From NCBI RefSeq assembly GCF_025398275.1, contig NZ_JAODOR010000008.1, positions 1 to 64,000 of the forward strand: a stretch of 64,000 bases of DNA, read 5' to 3'. Position 1 is the stretch's first letter. Each line of letters opens with the position of its first letter. Positions 52,608 to 62,226 of this stretch are shown piece after piece. A program made the translations under genes and the position numbers. The notes below the pieces were generated by a model. The model ran no database searches and was not told the origin of the DNA. It saw only the letters and a program-made list of their open reading frames with translations. This DNA is from Microbacterium memoriense (lineage in GTDB: Bacteria > Actinomycetota > Actinomycetes > Actinomycetales > Microbacteriaceae).

Positions 52608-53701
52608 GCCTGGGGGGCGAGCTCGAGCACGGCGGCGACCTCGCTGGTCGACGCGTCGACGACCGTGGGGGCAACTTCGGAACCATCCGCGTTGCGGAGG
52701 GCCCACTGGGGGTCCTTGAGTCCGTGCCCGGTGACGGTCAGCACGACCTTGGAGCCGGCGGGGATCACACCCGCGTCAGCGCGGTCGAGGAGCCCTGCGA
52801 CGCTGATCGCCGAGGCGGGCTCGACGAAGACACCGACGGTGCCGGCCAGGAGCTTCTGGGCGGCGAGGATGCGGGCGTCATCGATCGCGCCGAACCAGCC
52901 GTCGGTCGCGTCGCGCGCCTCGAGGGCGAGCTCCCACGATGCCGGGTTGCCGATGCGGATCGCCGAAGCGATCGTCTCGGGGTTGCGCACGATCTCCCCA
53001 CGGACGAGCGGCGCGGAGCCTTCGGCCTGGAAGCCGAACATCCGCGGCACCGTGGTCGACACCCCACGGGCGGCCTCTTCGCGGTAGCCACGCGAGTACG
53101 CCGTGTAGTTGCCGGCGTTGCCGACCGGGATGAAGTGGAAGTCCGGCGCATCGCCGAGTTGGGAGACGACCTCGTAGGCCGCGGTCTTCTGACCCTCGAT
53201 GCGGTCCGGGTTGACCGAGTTCACGAGGTGGACCGGATAGTGCTCGGCCAGCTCGCGCGCGATCTCGAGGCAGTCATCGAAGTTGCCACGCACCTGGATC
53301 AAGCGCCCGCCGTGGATGACGGCCTGGCTGAGCTTGCCCATCGCGATCTTGCCCTCGGGGACCAGAACAGCAGCCGTGATCCCGGCGTGTGCTGCATAGG
53401 CCGCAGCCGACGCGGACGTGTTGCCGGTCGACGCGCAGATGACGGCCTTCGCGCCGTGCTCGACGGCGCGCGAAAGCGCGACGGTCATCCCGCGGTCCTT
53501 GAAGGAGCCGGTCGGGTTCATTCCCTCGAACTTGATGTAGACGTCAGCGCCGGTCATCTGCGAGAGCGATGCTGCCGGAATCAGCGGGGTGCCGCCCTCT
53601 CCCAGCGTGACGACCGTCGATGCGCCCGTGACGCCCAGCCGATCGGCGTACTCGCGCATGACGCCCTGCCACACATGAACCATCTTCGTGTTCTCCGCCA
53701 T
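52604..53701 (-). CDS. thrC: Threonine synthase
   Basis: 365 residues. The PLP lysine is in [13 protein letters not shown] and the phosphate loop in [31 protein letters not shown] is also typical. It converts O-phosphohomoserine to threonine. ATG 53701 lies one base after the hom stop. hom-thrC-thrB are tightly joined, so one transcript is very likely. Confidence 0.97.
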   Translation of the reverse strand: MAENTKMVHVWQGVMREYADRLGVTGASTVVTLGEGGTPLIPAASLSQMTGADVYIKFEGMNPTGSFKDRGMTVALSRAVEHGAKAVICASTGNTSASAAAYAAHAGITAAVLVPEGKIAMGKLSQAVIHGGRLIQVRGNFDDCLEIARELAEHYPVHLVNSVNPDRIEGQKTAAYEVVSQLGDAPDFHFIPVGNAGNYTAYSRGYREEAARGVSTTVPRMFGFQAEGSAPLVRGEIVRNPETIASAIRIGNPASWELALEARDATDGWFGAIDDARILAAQKLLAGTVGVFVEPASAISVAGLLDRADAGVIPAGSKVVLTVTGHGLKDPQWALRNADGSEVAPTVVDASTSEVAAVLELAPQA

Positions 53702-53702
53702 G

Positions 53703-55031
53703 TCAGTCTCCTTCTACTCGCAGAACCGAAACAACCCGCTCCACGACGCCGCTCGCGGCGAGGTGATCGACCGTTTCGCTGAGATCTTGCTCGAGCGCTC
53801 GGTGGGTTCCGATGACGATGCGGGCCACTCCCGGATCGCCGTTCTTTTCTGTCAACACGGTCTGCTCGACCGTCGCGATCGACACGCGACCCTCGCTCAG
53901 GATGCCGGCGACCGTCGCAAGGACCCCCTGCTCGTCCGACACCTCAAGCGTGATCTGGTAGCGGGTGGTGACCCGCCCTATCGGCAGCACAGGCAGGTTG
54001 GCACGGGTGGACTCGCCCACCCCGACGCCGCCGGCGATGTGCCGGCGCGCCGCAGAGACGACGTCGCCGAGCACGGCCGACGCGGTCTGCACGCCACCGG
54101 CACCCGCGCCGTAGAACATGAGATTGCCGGCGGCTTCGGCCTGCACGAACACCGCATTGTTGGCGCCGTGGACGCTGGCCAACGGGTGCTCACGGGGAAC
54201 GAGAGCGGGATACACGCGCACCGAGATCGCGTCGCCGGTCGGCTCCGCCGCGTCATCGCCGACGATCCGCTCACACACGGCCAGGAGTTTGATGACGAAC
54301 CCGGCGTGACGGGCAGCATCCATCACGTTCTTGTCGATCTGGGTGATGCCCTCGCGGTGGACGGCCTCGAGCGGAACGGCCGTGTGGAAGGCGAGAGAGG
54401 CGAGGATGGCCGCCTTCTGCGCGGCGTCGTAGCCTTCGATGTCGGCCGTGGGGTCGGATTCGGCGTAACCGAGCGCCTGGGCATCGGCGAGGACATCGGC
54501 GAAGTCGCTGCCCTCGCGGTCCATCCGGTCGAGGATGTAGTTCGTCGTGCCGTTGACGATGCCCATGATGCGCTGCACGCGGTCGCCCGCGAGCGAATCG
54601 CGCAGCGGCCGGATGATGGGGATCGCGCCGGCGGCCGCCGCCTCGTAGTACACCGAAGCGCCCACTTGATCGGCCGCGTCGAAGATCTCCGGGCCGTGTG
54701 TGGCCAGGAGGGCTTTGTTGGCGGTGACGACGTCGGCGCCGGAGTTCAGGGCCTGCAGGATGTACTCGCGGGCCGGCTCGATGCCACCCATCAGCTCGAT
54801 CACGATGTCTGCACCGAGGATCAATTCCGCGGCATCCGTCGTGAACAGTTCCCGCGGCAGGTCCGTCTCGCGCGGCGCATCGAGATCGCGGACGGCGATC
54901 CCCACGATGTCCAGGGCCGCACCGGCCCGGTCGGCCAGTTCATCTCCGTGCTTGCGCAGCAGATCGGCGACCTGCGAGCCGACGGCTCCGGCACCCAGCA
55001 GCGCCACGCGTAGGCGGCGGTAATCGGTCAC
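53703..55031 (-). CDS. hom: Homoserine dehydrogenase
   Basis: 442 residues: NAD(P)-binding [17 protein letters not shown], catalytic domain with [14 protein letters not shown] and [18 protein letters not shown], and a C-terminal ACT domain (about 350-435, [21 protein letters not shown]) that usually senses threonine. It reduces aspartate semialdehyde to homoserine. GTG 55031 overlaps the lysA stop by four bases. Confidence 0.97.
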   Translation of the reverse strand: MTDYRRLRVALLGAGAVGSQVADLLRKHGDELADRAGAALDIVGIAVRDLDAPRETDLPRELFTTDAAELILGADIVIELMGGIEPAREYILQALNSGADVVTANKALLATHGPEIFDAADQVGASVYYEAAAAGAIPIIRPLRDSLAGDRVQRIMGIVNGTTNYILDRMDREGSDFADVLADAQALGYAESDPTADIEGYDAAQKAAILASLAFHTAVPLEAVHREGITQIDKNVMDAARHAGFVIKLLAVCERIVGDDAAEPTGDAISVRVYPALVPREHPLASVHGANNAVFVQAEAAGNLMFYGAGAGGVQTASAVLGDVVSAARRHIAGGVGVGESTRANLPVLPIGRVTTRYQITLEVSDEQGVLATVAGILSEGRVSIATVEQTVLTEKNGDPGVARIVIGTHRALEQDLSETVDHLAASGVVERVVSVLRVEGD

Positions 55032-56446
55032 TTCGACTCCTCGGTGTTGATGCCGGCATCGCGCACCAGCAGATCGTCGATCGTCTCGCCCCGCACGATC
55101 ACGCGCGCCGCGCCGCCTCGCACAGCGACGACGGGCGGACGGGGGACGAAGTTGTAGTTACTGGCGAGCGAGTAGCAATAGGCGCCGGTGGCAGGCACCG
55201 CCAGCAGATCGCCGGGGGTGATGTCTCCCGGCAGATACTCGGCATCCACGACGATGTCGCCGGACTCGCAGTGGCGCCCGACGACGCGCGCGAGCGCGGC
55301 GGGTGCGGCGGATGTCCGCGACGCGATGCGTGCGGAATACTGCGCGCCGTAGAGGGATGGGCGCGCGTTGTCGCTCATTCCGCCATCGACACTCACGTAC
55401 AGGCGGGTGAGGTCGTCGCTCACCTGCACGGGCTTGACCGTGCCGGTCTCGTACAGGGTGATGCCGGCGCGGCCGATGATCGTGCGACCGGGTTCGAACG
55501 CGAGCGTCGGCAGCGGGATGCCGCGGACATCGCACTCGCGGGCGACCGCGTCGACGATGCCGTCGGCGAGTTGTTCGATCGGAGTCGGGGTATCGACGGA
55601 GGTATAGGCGATACCGAACCCGCCACCGAGGTTGAGAACCGGGATCTCTCCCCCGGCCGACAGCTCGGCGTGGAGCTCGACGAGACGCCCCGCGGATTCC
55701 TGGAAGCCGGAAGTTCCGAAGATCTGCGAGCCGATGTGGCAGTGCAGGCCCAGGAAGTTCAGAGACGGCAGGTCGCGGATGCGGGCGACGAAAGCCGCAG
55801 CATCCGTCAACGCGAACCCGAACTTCTGGTCTTCGTGAGCCGTCGCGAGGAAGTCATGGGTCTCGGCGTGGACGCCGCTGTTGACCCGGACGAGAACCGA
55901 CTGCACGACGCCGCGCCGCTCGGCGATCGCGGCGAGACGTTCGAGCTCGATCTCGCTGTCGAGGACGACGGACCCGATGCCGATCTCGACGGCCTGCGTG
56001 AGCTCGGCCACGGACTTGTTGTTGCCGTGCAGAGCGATCCGCGCCGGATCGGCGCCGGCGGCGAGCGCCACGGCGAGTTCACCGGCCGTGGCGACATCGA
56101 CGGCGAGCCCTTCGCCGGTCACCCAGCGCACGACCTCGGTCGACAGGAACGCCTTGCTTGCGTAGTAGACGCGCGCCTGCGTGCCGTGGCGGGCGGCTGC
56201 GGTCTCAAACGCCTCGCGCACCTGCCGGGCGCGGGAGTGGACAGCATCCTCGTCCAGCACATAGAGCGGCGTGCCGAACTCTTCGCGGAGGTGCGTCACC
56301 GAGGCTCCGGCGATCTGCAGCACACCGTGCGCATCACGGGCGGCGGATGCCGGCCAGACCGCGGCCGCGAGCGCGTTCGCGTCATCCGGGACGGCGAGCC
56401 AGTCGGGCACGAGCGGGCGGTCGGGGGCGACAGACACGAGGGGCAC
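55028..56446 (-). CDS. lysA: Diaminopimelate decarboxylase
   Basis: 472 residues. The PLP lysine is in VYYASKAFLS, with GLHCHIGSQIF, NLGGGFGIAY and the C-terminal CESGDIVVDAEYLPG and ATGAYCYSLASNYN. It makes lysine from meso-DAP. GTG 56446 is chosen; the TTG just ahead at 56449 is less likely. Position before hom is conserved across actinobacteria. Confidence 0.97.
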   Translation of the reverse strand: MPLVSVAPDRPLVPDWLAVPDDANALAAAVWPASAARDAHGVLQIAGASVTHLREEFGTPLYVLDEDAVHSRARQVREAFETAAARHGTQARVYYASKAFLSTEVVRWVTGEGLAVDVATAGELAVALAAGADPARIALHGNNKSVAELTQAVEIGIGSVVLDSEIELERLAAIAERRGVVQSVLVRVNSGVHAETHDFLATAHEDQKFGFALTDAAAFVARIRDLPSLNFLGLHCHIGSQIFGTSGFQESAGRLVELHAELSAGGEIPVLNLGGGFGIAYTSVDTPTPIEQLADGIVDAVARECDVRGIPLPTLAFEPGRTIIGRAGITLYETGTVKPVQVSDDLTRLYVSVDGGMSDNARPSLYGAQYSARIASRTSAAPAALARVVGRHCESGDIVVDAEYLPGDITPGDLLAVPATGAYCYSLASNYNFVPRPPVVAVRGGAARVIVRGETIDDLLVRDAGINTEESK

Positions 56447-56562
56447 CAATCGGATGGGATGCAGACGGCGGGCGGCGTGTTCACGCTCCGGCCATCCGGG
56501 CAGACGGTTCTTGCAGTCTAGGGCACCGGCGCGCGACGGCCCGTCGTGTGACGCCGCGCGAG

Positions 56563-57387
56563 TCAGGAGCAGGTTCCGCGCGAGGCGGCGCCGCTCTCCT
56601 GCAGGATCGCGCTGTCGATCTCGAAGTCGGCGACGACCTCGTCCCGCTCGACGGCGATCGCGGTCAGCGTGAGCGCGCTGGGCAACTGATCGGCGATGCA
56701 GACATCCCAGTCGCGGAGGACGGTGGACGCGATCGCGCCGAACTGCTGTGTGAGCGCCTCTGCGGAGAGCTCCGCGCCGCCGACCTGGAGCGACGAGGGG
56801 GTGAGCACGATGTCGCCGCCCTCGGCGCGCGGGGTGAGCGACACGCCCACCGGCACGCTGAGCGCGAAGAGCCGGAGCTCGAAGCTTGCCGCCACATCCG
56901 GGGAATCGAGCGTGACCGAATCAGCGGGGAAGCCGTCGACCTGCGCGAGGAGGGAGCGGAGCTGGTCCTCGTCGAGGGTGACCCTCGCGAATGCGCCGCT
57001 CCAGTCACCGCCCCGCAGCGGGACGTCCTGTGCGGTGACGCTGACGTCGGCGGTGATTCCCTCGAGCGGCACATCCTCTGACGAGATCGACAGGTCGGCG
57101 AAGCTCCCCACGATCAGCTGCGGGATCATGGGCCCGGGCACGTCGATGTCGATCTGTTGATCGGCCGGGAGGGAGAGCTGCGTGACCACCTGGTCGCGGA
57201 TCGTCTTCATGACGATGCCTCGCGCGATGTACTCCCCCGCGAACCAGGCACCGATGATGAGCGCCACGACGGCGAGCACCGCGACCAGCCATGGCCAGCG
57301 GCGGCGTGTCGCGGGCGCCGCGTCGCTGGAGAGCACCCAGCGCGCATCCGGGTCCGGAAGTGGCTGCGTCGGATGCTCGTCGGTCAC
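56563..57387 (-). CDS. LmeA-like phospholipid-binding protein (DUF2993)
   Basis: 274 residues. A cytoplasmic N-terminus, one membrane helix (about 34-60, RRRWPWLVAVLAVVALIIGAW cut to its core) and a large outside domain of DUF2993 type (IDIDVPGPMIPQLIVGSF, LTPSSLQVGGAELS). Mycobacterial LmeA binds phospholipids and supports mannan growth; the link here is by family only. GTG 57387 starts five bases after the argS stop. GTG 57411 would overlap argS. Confidence 0.8.
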   Translation of the reverse strand: MTDEHPTQPLPDPDARWVLSSDAAPATRRRWPWLVAVLAVVALIIGAWFAGEYIARGIVMKTIRDQVVTQLSLPADQQIDIDVPGPMIPQLIVGSFADLSISSEDVPLEGITADVSVTAQDVPLRGGDWSGAFARVTLDEDQLRSLLAQVDGFPADSVTLDSPDVAASFELRLFALSVPVGVSLTPRAEGGDIVLTPSSLQVGGAELSAEALTQQFGAIASTVLRDWDVCIADQLPSALTLTAIAVERDEVVADFEIDSAILQESGAASRGTCS

Positions 57388-57391
57388 GTCG

Positions 57392-59059
57392 TCACATCCG
57401 TTCGGGCGCACTCACGCCGAGGAGGTCCAGGCCGTTGCGGAGCACCTGACCGGTCGCATCGTTCAGCCACAGACGCGTGCGGTGGAGGTCGGTGACCTCC
57501 TCGTCACCCAACGGAGTGACGCGGCAATTGTCGTACCAGCGGTGGTACAGGCCCGCGAGCTCCTCGAGATAGCGCGCGACGCGGTGGGGTTCGCGCACGT
57601 CGGCGGCGAACGCGACCACCCGCGGGAACTCCTGGAGCGCGCCGAGGAGCGCCGATTCGGTCTCGTGGTCGAGGAGCTCCGGCACGAACGCCTCGCGGGT
57701 CACGCCCGAATCCGCGGCGTTGCGACCGACGTTGTGCGTGCGGGCGTGGGCGTACTGCACGTAGAAGACGGGGTTGTCGTTCGTCCGCTTCGTGAGCACT
57801 TCGGGATCGAGGGTCAGCGGCGAGTCGGCCGGGTACCGCGCGAGCGAGTACCGCAGTGCGTCGGTGCCCAGCCATTCACGCAGGTCGTCGAGCTCGATGA
57901 TGTTGCCCGCGCGCTTGGAGAGCTTCGCGCCGTTGATCGACACCAGCTGGCCGATCAGCACCTCGATGTCGCGGTCCGGGTCGTCCCCGGCGGCACCCGC
58001 GAGGGCCTTCAGACGGTGGACGTAGCCGTGGTGATCGGCGCCGAGCAGGTAGATCTTGTGCGCGTAGCCGCGATCGCTCTTGTTCAGGTAGTAGGCGGCA
58101 TCCGCCGCGAAGTACGTGTACTCCCCGTTCGAGCGGCGGATGACGCGGTCCTTGTCGTCGCCGAAATCGGTCGTGCGCACCCACACCGCGTCGTCCTGAT
58201 CGAAGACGTGACCCTGCGCGCGGAGACGGTCGACCGCGTCGTCCACGAGGCTCGGCTCACCGTTGGCACCCTTCGCGTGGAGCGTCCGCTCGCTGAAGAA
58301 GACGTCGAAGTGCACGTTGAAGTTCTCCAGCGACGCCTGCAGGTCACCCAGCTGGAGCGCGTACGCGAGGTCGCGGGCCGTGTCGAGTTGGGCGTCGCCC
58401 GGCAGATCGAGCAGATCGGTGCGCTGGGCGAGCACGCGCCGGGCGAGTTCGTCGATGTACGACCCCGGGTAGCCGTCCTCGGGGATCGGCTCCCCCTTCG
58501 CGCGGGCGAGCACCGAACGACCGAACCGTTCCATCTGTGCACCGGCATCGTTGATGTAGAACTCGCGGACGAGAGTCGCGCCACTCGCGAGCAGCACGCG
58601 GGCGATCGCGTCGCCGAGGGCCGCCCAGCGGGTGTGGCCGATGTGCATGGGACCGGTCGGGTTGGCGCTGACGAACTCGAGGTTGATGGTCTGACCGCGC
58701 TGAGTGTCGTTCGAACCGAAGGCAGCTCCGGCATCCACGATCGTCTTGGCGAGCGCACCGGCCGCACCGGCTTCGAGGCGGATGTTGATGAAGCCGGGCC
58801 CGGCGACCTCGACGCTCGCGACGCCGTCGGTCGCGGTGAGGGCGGCGGCGATCTCGGCGGCGAACTCGCGCGGATTCGCGCCGAGGCCCTTCGCGAGCTT
58901 CATCGCGGCGTTGGAGGCCCAATCGCCGTGATCGCGGTTCTTCGGGCGCTCGATCACGAAGTCCTCAGCCACCCATCCTTCGCTCGATCCCGGGAGTCGA
59001 GCCTCGGCGAGCGGGCTGACGACGGCGAGCAGGGCGGCGGAGAGCGCTTCAGGATTCAT
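57392..59059 (-). CDS. argS: Arginine--tRNA ligase
   Basis: 555 residues. Class I motifs: GPMHIGHTRWAALGD for HIGH and AKLSKRAGNIIELDD in place of KMSKS; an N-terminal Arg-S additional domain (about 1-90) and a C-terminal DALR anticodon domain follow the family layout. It charges tRNA-Arg; a tRNA-Arg gene lies 2 kb away on the other strand. ATG 59059 heads the leftward lysA-hom-thr block. Confidence 0.97.
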   Translation of the reverse strand: MNPEALSAALLAVVSPLAEARLPGSSEGWVAEDFVIERPKNRDHGDWASNAAMKLAKGLGANPREFAAEIAAALTATDGVASVEVAGPGFINIRLEAGAAGALAKTIVDAGAAFGSNDTQRGQTINLEFVSANPTGPMHIGHTRWAALGDAIARVLLASGATLVREFYINDAGAQMERFGRSVLARAKGEPIPEDGYPGSYIDELARRVLAQRTDLLDLPGDAQLDTARDLAYALQLGDLQASLENFNVHFDVFFSERTLHAKGANGEPSLVDDAVDRLRAQGHVFDQDDAVWVRTTDFGDDKDRVIRRSNGEYTYFAADAAYYLNKSDRGYAHKIYLLGADHHGYVHRLKALAGAAGDDPDRDIEVLIGQLVSINGAKLSKRAGNIIELDDLREWLGTDALRYSLARYPADSPLTLDPEVLTKRTNDNPVFYVQYAHARTHNVGRNAADSGVTREAFVPELLDHETESALLGALQEFPRVVAFAADVREPHRVARYLEELAGLYHRWYDNCRVTPLGDEEVTDLHRTRLWLNDATGQVLRNGLDLLGVSAPERM

Positions 59060-59107
59060 AACGCGCCAATTCTACCGGCGCTCTCGCACCCGTCCCGTGT
59101 GCCCAGC

Positions 59108-59455
59108 GGTCCGGTCGCAGGGCCCCTACGCCGCAAGTCGCCCCTGGAGCCCCAAAAGTGCGCACCAACCCCAGGCGCCATACGACGGAGCCACCCCCGC
59201 GCCGCGGCCCGGTGCCACCCCGACATGTGCCGTATTCAGTCTCCCCGCGAACTGCCCGGCGCTACTCCCCCGTCATGACGCGGAGCACGGGCTGGCCGGC
59301 CCGCGTGCAGACTGAATATGGGCCGCGGACACACGCGATCGCGCGTGCCCCGGGTGGGTGAGGGTCCCGGGGGGCCGGTCGCACGGTCCGGTCGCCGCAA
59401 GCCGACCCGTGAGCCTCAGGAGTTCACACCAGCAACGGGTGCCATACGACTGAGC
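59108..59455. repeat. Degenerate direct repeats around an inverted repeat
   Basis: The 408-base gap between argS and the transglutaminase gene (59060-59467) has no convincing gene. Copy A (59108-59191) and copy B (59385-59455) share GGTCCGGTCG, CCGCAAG, GAGCC and GCCATACGAC in the same order with small gaps. Between them CCGTATTCAGTCT (59230-59242) is mirrored by AGACTGAATATGG (59309-59321) with one mismatch. This could be a small mobile repeat or an RNA element. Confidence 0.65.
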
Positions 59456-59467
59456 AGAGTGCGGGTG

Positions 59468-60313
59468 TCACGCGAGCTGGATCAGCTCGGCGATGTCGTC
59501 GGCGGCGGGATCGGATGCCGTGATCGCGGCGTCGAGTGCCGCAACATCGGCCGCGTCGTCGGCGAGAATGCACGCGTCGACCTGCATGCGCTGGAGGCCC
59601 ACGTGCCCGCCGTGATAGCTGAGGAACGCACAATCGGCGGCGTCGCGGCCGGTCGCAATGCGCACGAGCGAGCGCCGGTTGGCGAGCCGCGTCGCGTCGA
59701 TCACGTACCAGCTCCCGTCGAGATAGGCCTCGGCGACCGCGTGGAAATCCATCGGCTGCAGACCGGGCGCGAAGCACGCGGCATACCGAGCGGGCATGTC
59801 CATCGCGCGCAGCAGCGCGATCACGACGTGCGCATAGTCACGGCAGACGCCTTGACCGGTCATGAGCGTCGTCACGGCCGAGTCGGTCCCCTGGCTGAGC
59901 CCGGGCGTGTACGTCGTGCTGGAGGCGACGAATTCACTCACGGCCGTGATGAGATCGATGCCCTGGAGCCCGCGGAACTGCCGCCGCGCCTGCGAGAAAA
60001 CCTCATCGGACTGGCAGTACCGACTCGGACGCAGGTAGGTGATGGCCTCGAGGTCGCTCGTGGACCGCTGCGCGACCTGGCCGTCGATGACCGCTTCGTA
60101 GCGCACGTGGAGGGGCCCGGCCTCGCCGAGCACGCGGTGCAGGCGGCTACCCGACTGGTCGACGACTTCGGTCGGCGTGTACACGCGATCGCCCTGGGTG
60201 AACGTCAGTTCCTCACGCACGACGGGCGCCGGTTGAGCGGCCGAGATCTGAAAAATCAGGTCGACGGATGACCCCAGTTCCAGGTCGAGTTCAGCGGTCA
60301 GGATGCGTTGCAC
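59468..60313 (-). CDS. Transglutaminase-like domain protein
   Basis: 281 residues. An N-terminal beta domain (about 1-95) of the bacterial transglutaminase N type is followed by the papain-like core with catalytic Cys in GQGVCRDYAHVVIALLRA, His in MDFHAVAEAYL and Asp in WYVIDATRLA. Such proteins are cysteine proteases or amidases; substrate unknown. There is no signal peptide, so it acts in the cytoplasm. GTG 60313 has GAGGA eight bases ahead. Confidence 0.87.
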   Translation of the reverse strand: MQRILTAELDLELGSSVDLIFQISAAQPAPVVREELTFTQGDRVYTPTEVVDQSGSRLHRVLGEAGPLHVRYEAVIDGQVAQRSTSDLEAITYLRPSRYCQSDEVFSQARRQFRGLQGIDLITAVSEFVASSTTYTPGLSQGTDSAVTTLMTGQGVCRDYAHVVIALLRAMDMPARYAACFAPGLQPMDFHAVAEAYLDGSWYVIDATRLANRRSLVRIATGRDAADCAFLSYHGGHVGLQRMQVDACILADDAADVAALDAAITASDPAADDIAELIQLA

Positions 60314-60428
60314 CGAAGTATCCTCGCATGCCCGGAGGGGTGCTTCTGCACCGGCGGTTTCCGACCCACAATCACTCCGGTCACACGAACGTTTGGGTGC
60401 GGGGAAGCGGCTGACATACCCTCTACCC

Positions 60429-61187
60429 ATGACGGCGTCCGGCATCCCTCTGCGACGAGTTCCCGCGTGGGTTCTCGCCGGCCTCGCCGGGATGCTGACA
60501 TTGGCCGCGGTCGTCGCGATCTGGCGCCCGTGGGCGACCCCCGAAGCGACCGTTGCCGCCGGTGCCGGACAGTCCGCCGTGCAGGTCACTCCCGAGGATC
60601 TCGACCTTCCCGAGAACCCGACCGTGCTGATCTTCGGCGACTCGTGGACCTACGGCTCCGCCGCCACCCTTCCCGAGCTCGGGTACGCCTACGTGGTTGC
60701 CGACATCGCAGAGTGGACGACGGTCGTCGATGGTGTGCGCGGGAGCGGGTATTTGAAGGCCGGCATCGATGGTCCTGCCTTCGGCGCGCGGATCGCTGAA
60801 CTTGACCCCGCGATCGCGCCGGATCTCATCATCGTCCAGGGGTCGATCAACGACCGGTTGTTGTATCCGACCGGCTACGCGGATGCGGTCGATGCGGCAT
60901 GGGACGCGCTCGCGGCGACGTATCCGTCCGCTCGGATCGTGATCCTGGGCCCCGCTCCGCACGTCCTGCCGGTGGAGTCGTCTACCGCGGCGATCGACCG
61001 CGAACTCGCCGGTCTCGCCGCTGCACGTGGCTGGTGGTACGTCTCGCCGGTGCACGGTGCGTGGATCACGCCCGAGAACTATGCCAACGTGATCGACACG
61101 GGAGTGGGTCGCCAGCACCCGTCGACGGCCGGTCATCGCTACCTCGCCGAGCGACTCGACGCGGCGGTCGATGCGATCTCGCGGTGA
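60429..61187 (+). CDS. SGNH/GDSL hydrolase, membrane-anchored
   Basis: 252 residues. One N-terminal membrane helix (about 12-35) or uncleaved signal precedes the SGNH domain: block I FGDSWTYGS, the GSIND motif carrying Asn, and HPSTAGHRYLAE with the catalytic His. Members are esterases or lipases, often acting on cell-wall or lipid acyl groups; substrate unknown. ATG 60429. Divergent from the transglutaminase gene by 115 bases. Confidence 0.88.
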   Translation: MTASGIPLRRVPAWVLAGLAGMLTLAAVVAIWRPWATPEATVAAGAGQSAVQVTPEDLDLPENPTVLIFGDSWTYGSAATLPELGYAYVVADIAEWTTVVDGVRGSGYLKAGIDGPAFGARIAELDPAIAPDLIIVQGSINDRLLYPTGYADAVDAAWDALAATYPSARIVILGPAPHVLPVESSTAAIDRELAGLAAARGWWYVSPVHGAWITPENYANVIDTGVGRQHPSTAGHRYLAERLDAAVDAISR

Positions 61188-61203
61188 TAGTCTCGATCGG
61201 TAC

Positions 61204-61276
61204 GCCTCCGTAGCTCAGGGGATAGAGCGTTGGTTTCCGGTACCAAAGGTCGCTGGTTCGATTCCAGTCGGGGGCA
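61204..61276 (+). tRNA. tRNA-Arg, anticodon CCG
   Basis: A full cloverleaf of 73 bases: acceptor stem GCCTCCG/CGGGGGC (one T-G pair), D arm AGCTCAGGGGATAGAGC, anticodon stem TTGGT/ACCAA with loop TTCCGGT giving anticodon CCG at 61237-61239, and T arm with GGTTCGATTCC. Discriminator A at 61276; CCA is not encoded. It reads the CGG Arg codon. It is followed by a strong terminator. Confidence 0.97.
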
Positions 61277-61294
61277 CTTAGAAAACACGGGGAT

Positions 61295-61320
61295 GGCGGG
61301 GCCTTCGGGCCCCGCCTTTT
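61295..61320 (+). terminator. Intrinsic terminator after tRNA-Arg
   Basis: GGCGGGGCC-TTCG-GGCCCCGCC followed by TTTT: a perfect 9-bp stem with a stable UUCG tetraloop and a T run, 18 bases past the tRNA. Confidence 0.95.
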
Positions 61321-61390
61321 CACTGCCGTGACGCCGTAGTGACAACATCTGCGGGACCCGCGCCAATGATTCAGGTCGTGGAGGTTCGGC

Positions 61391-61846
61391 TCACCGGGCC
61401 GGTGAGAGCAGTGCGGCTGCGGCGGCACGATTGGGTACGTCGAGTCGGCGCAGGATGCTGCTGACATGGTTTTCCACGGTGCGCTCCGAGAGGAAGAGCA
61501 ATCCTGCGATCTCGCGGTTGGTGAGGCCCTCTGTGACGAGCTCGGCAACCTGAGCCTCGCGCGGGGTCAGGCGCGGGTCATCGCCCCCGAGCGCGATGAT
61601 GGCGTCGCGTGCGGCGAGCGAATACCACGGCGCATGCATTCCTTCGCTCTGAACCCGGGCGTCCGAGAAGTGGCCTCGTGCCGCAGTCCGACGTCCCAGG
61701 AAGTTGGCGAGTCGTCCGAGCGTCAGCGAAACCGGGCCGCGGTATGGTGCCATCGCCACGGTCATGTTGTGCTGGTGCCGATACGGAAGAAGCATCTCGT
61801 AGAGCCGTGCAGCGACGACGGTGTCCTCGGCAAGGACACTGATCAC
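61391..61846 (-). pseudogene. LuxR-type regulator, C-terminal remnant
   Basis: 152 codons from GTG 61846. The C-terminal LuxR helix-turn-helix is intact (about residues 90-150, [21 protein letters not shown] and [17 protein letters not shown]). Ahead of it is only the last repeat-like part of a large LAL/MalT-type sensor region ([19 protein letters not shown]), whose full proteins have 800-1000 residues with an N-terminal ATPase. The N-terminal part is missing, and right at this point an opposite-strand cupin tail begins. A lone small DNA-binding protein could still be made. Confidence 0.7.
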
Positions 61847-62051
61847 GCTCAGCGGTTTTCGCCGCCAACTCGAGGTGAACGGAACGGTCCGCGATGTTGA
61901 GCTCGAAGCGGGTCGCAGTGTCTGGCTTCCCGCTCAGAGGCACACCGGAAAAAACACCGGGACCACCCCGACTCACACCATGCTCGTTGAGCTCAAGGGC
62001 CCAGCGGCCGGCATCCCGATCGAAGGGATGCTCGGGCCCGACGTCCCGTAG
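61839..62051 (+). pseudogene. Cupin-like protein, C-terminal remnant
   Basis: The frame reads [46 protein letters not shown] and stops at 62051. This is the second half of a small cupin barrel, with the H of AQRHTG as a probable metal ligand; the first half with the other ligands is missing. The nearest start, GTG 61821, falls in DNA that is antisense to the LuxR remnant. I infer that a deletion fused two formerly divergent genes. Confidence 0.6.
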
Positions 62052-62226
62052 ACGCACTGGTTCTCGTGTCTCCGCTTTTGCGACCCGTTCGGTCGCGTGC
62101 GCGGGGCTTGGAGATCGGTGAAGCCGAACGACGCAACCGGCTGCGGCGCTGACTCGGCGTTGCCACAGATGAGCTCCACCGCGACGCCATGCTGTTGCGA
62201 GAGGCGGGGCCGATGCCTTGCCGGTG
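62052..62226. other. Gap without a recognisable gene
   Basis: 175 bases between the cupin remnant and the end of the MFS gene. Short open frames exist on both strands, but none has a recognisable motif or ribosome site. It may be further debris of the deletion next to it. Confidence 0.5.

Noticed and set aside
61993..62190. Small minus-strand gene of 65 codons
   Set aside because: Arg/Ser-rich translation without a motif, overlapping the cupin remnant; looks like GC-rich noise.
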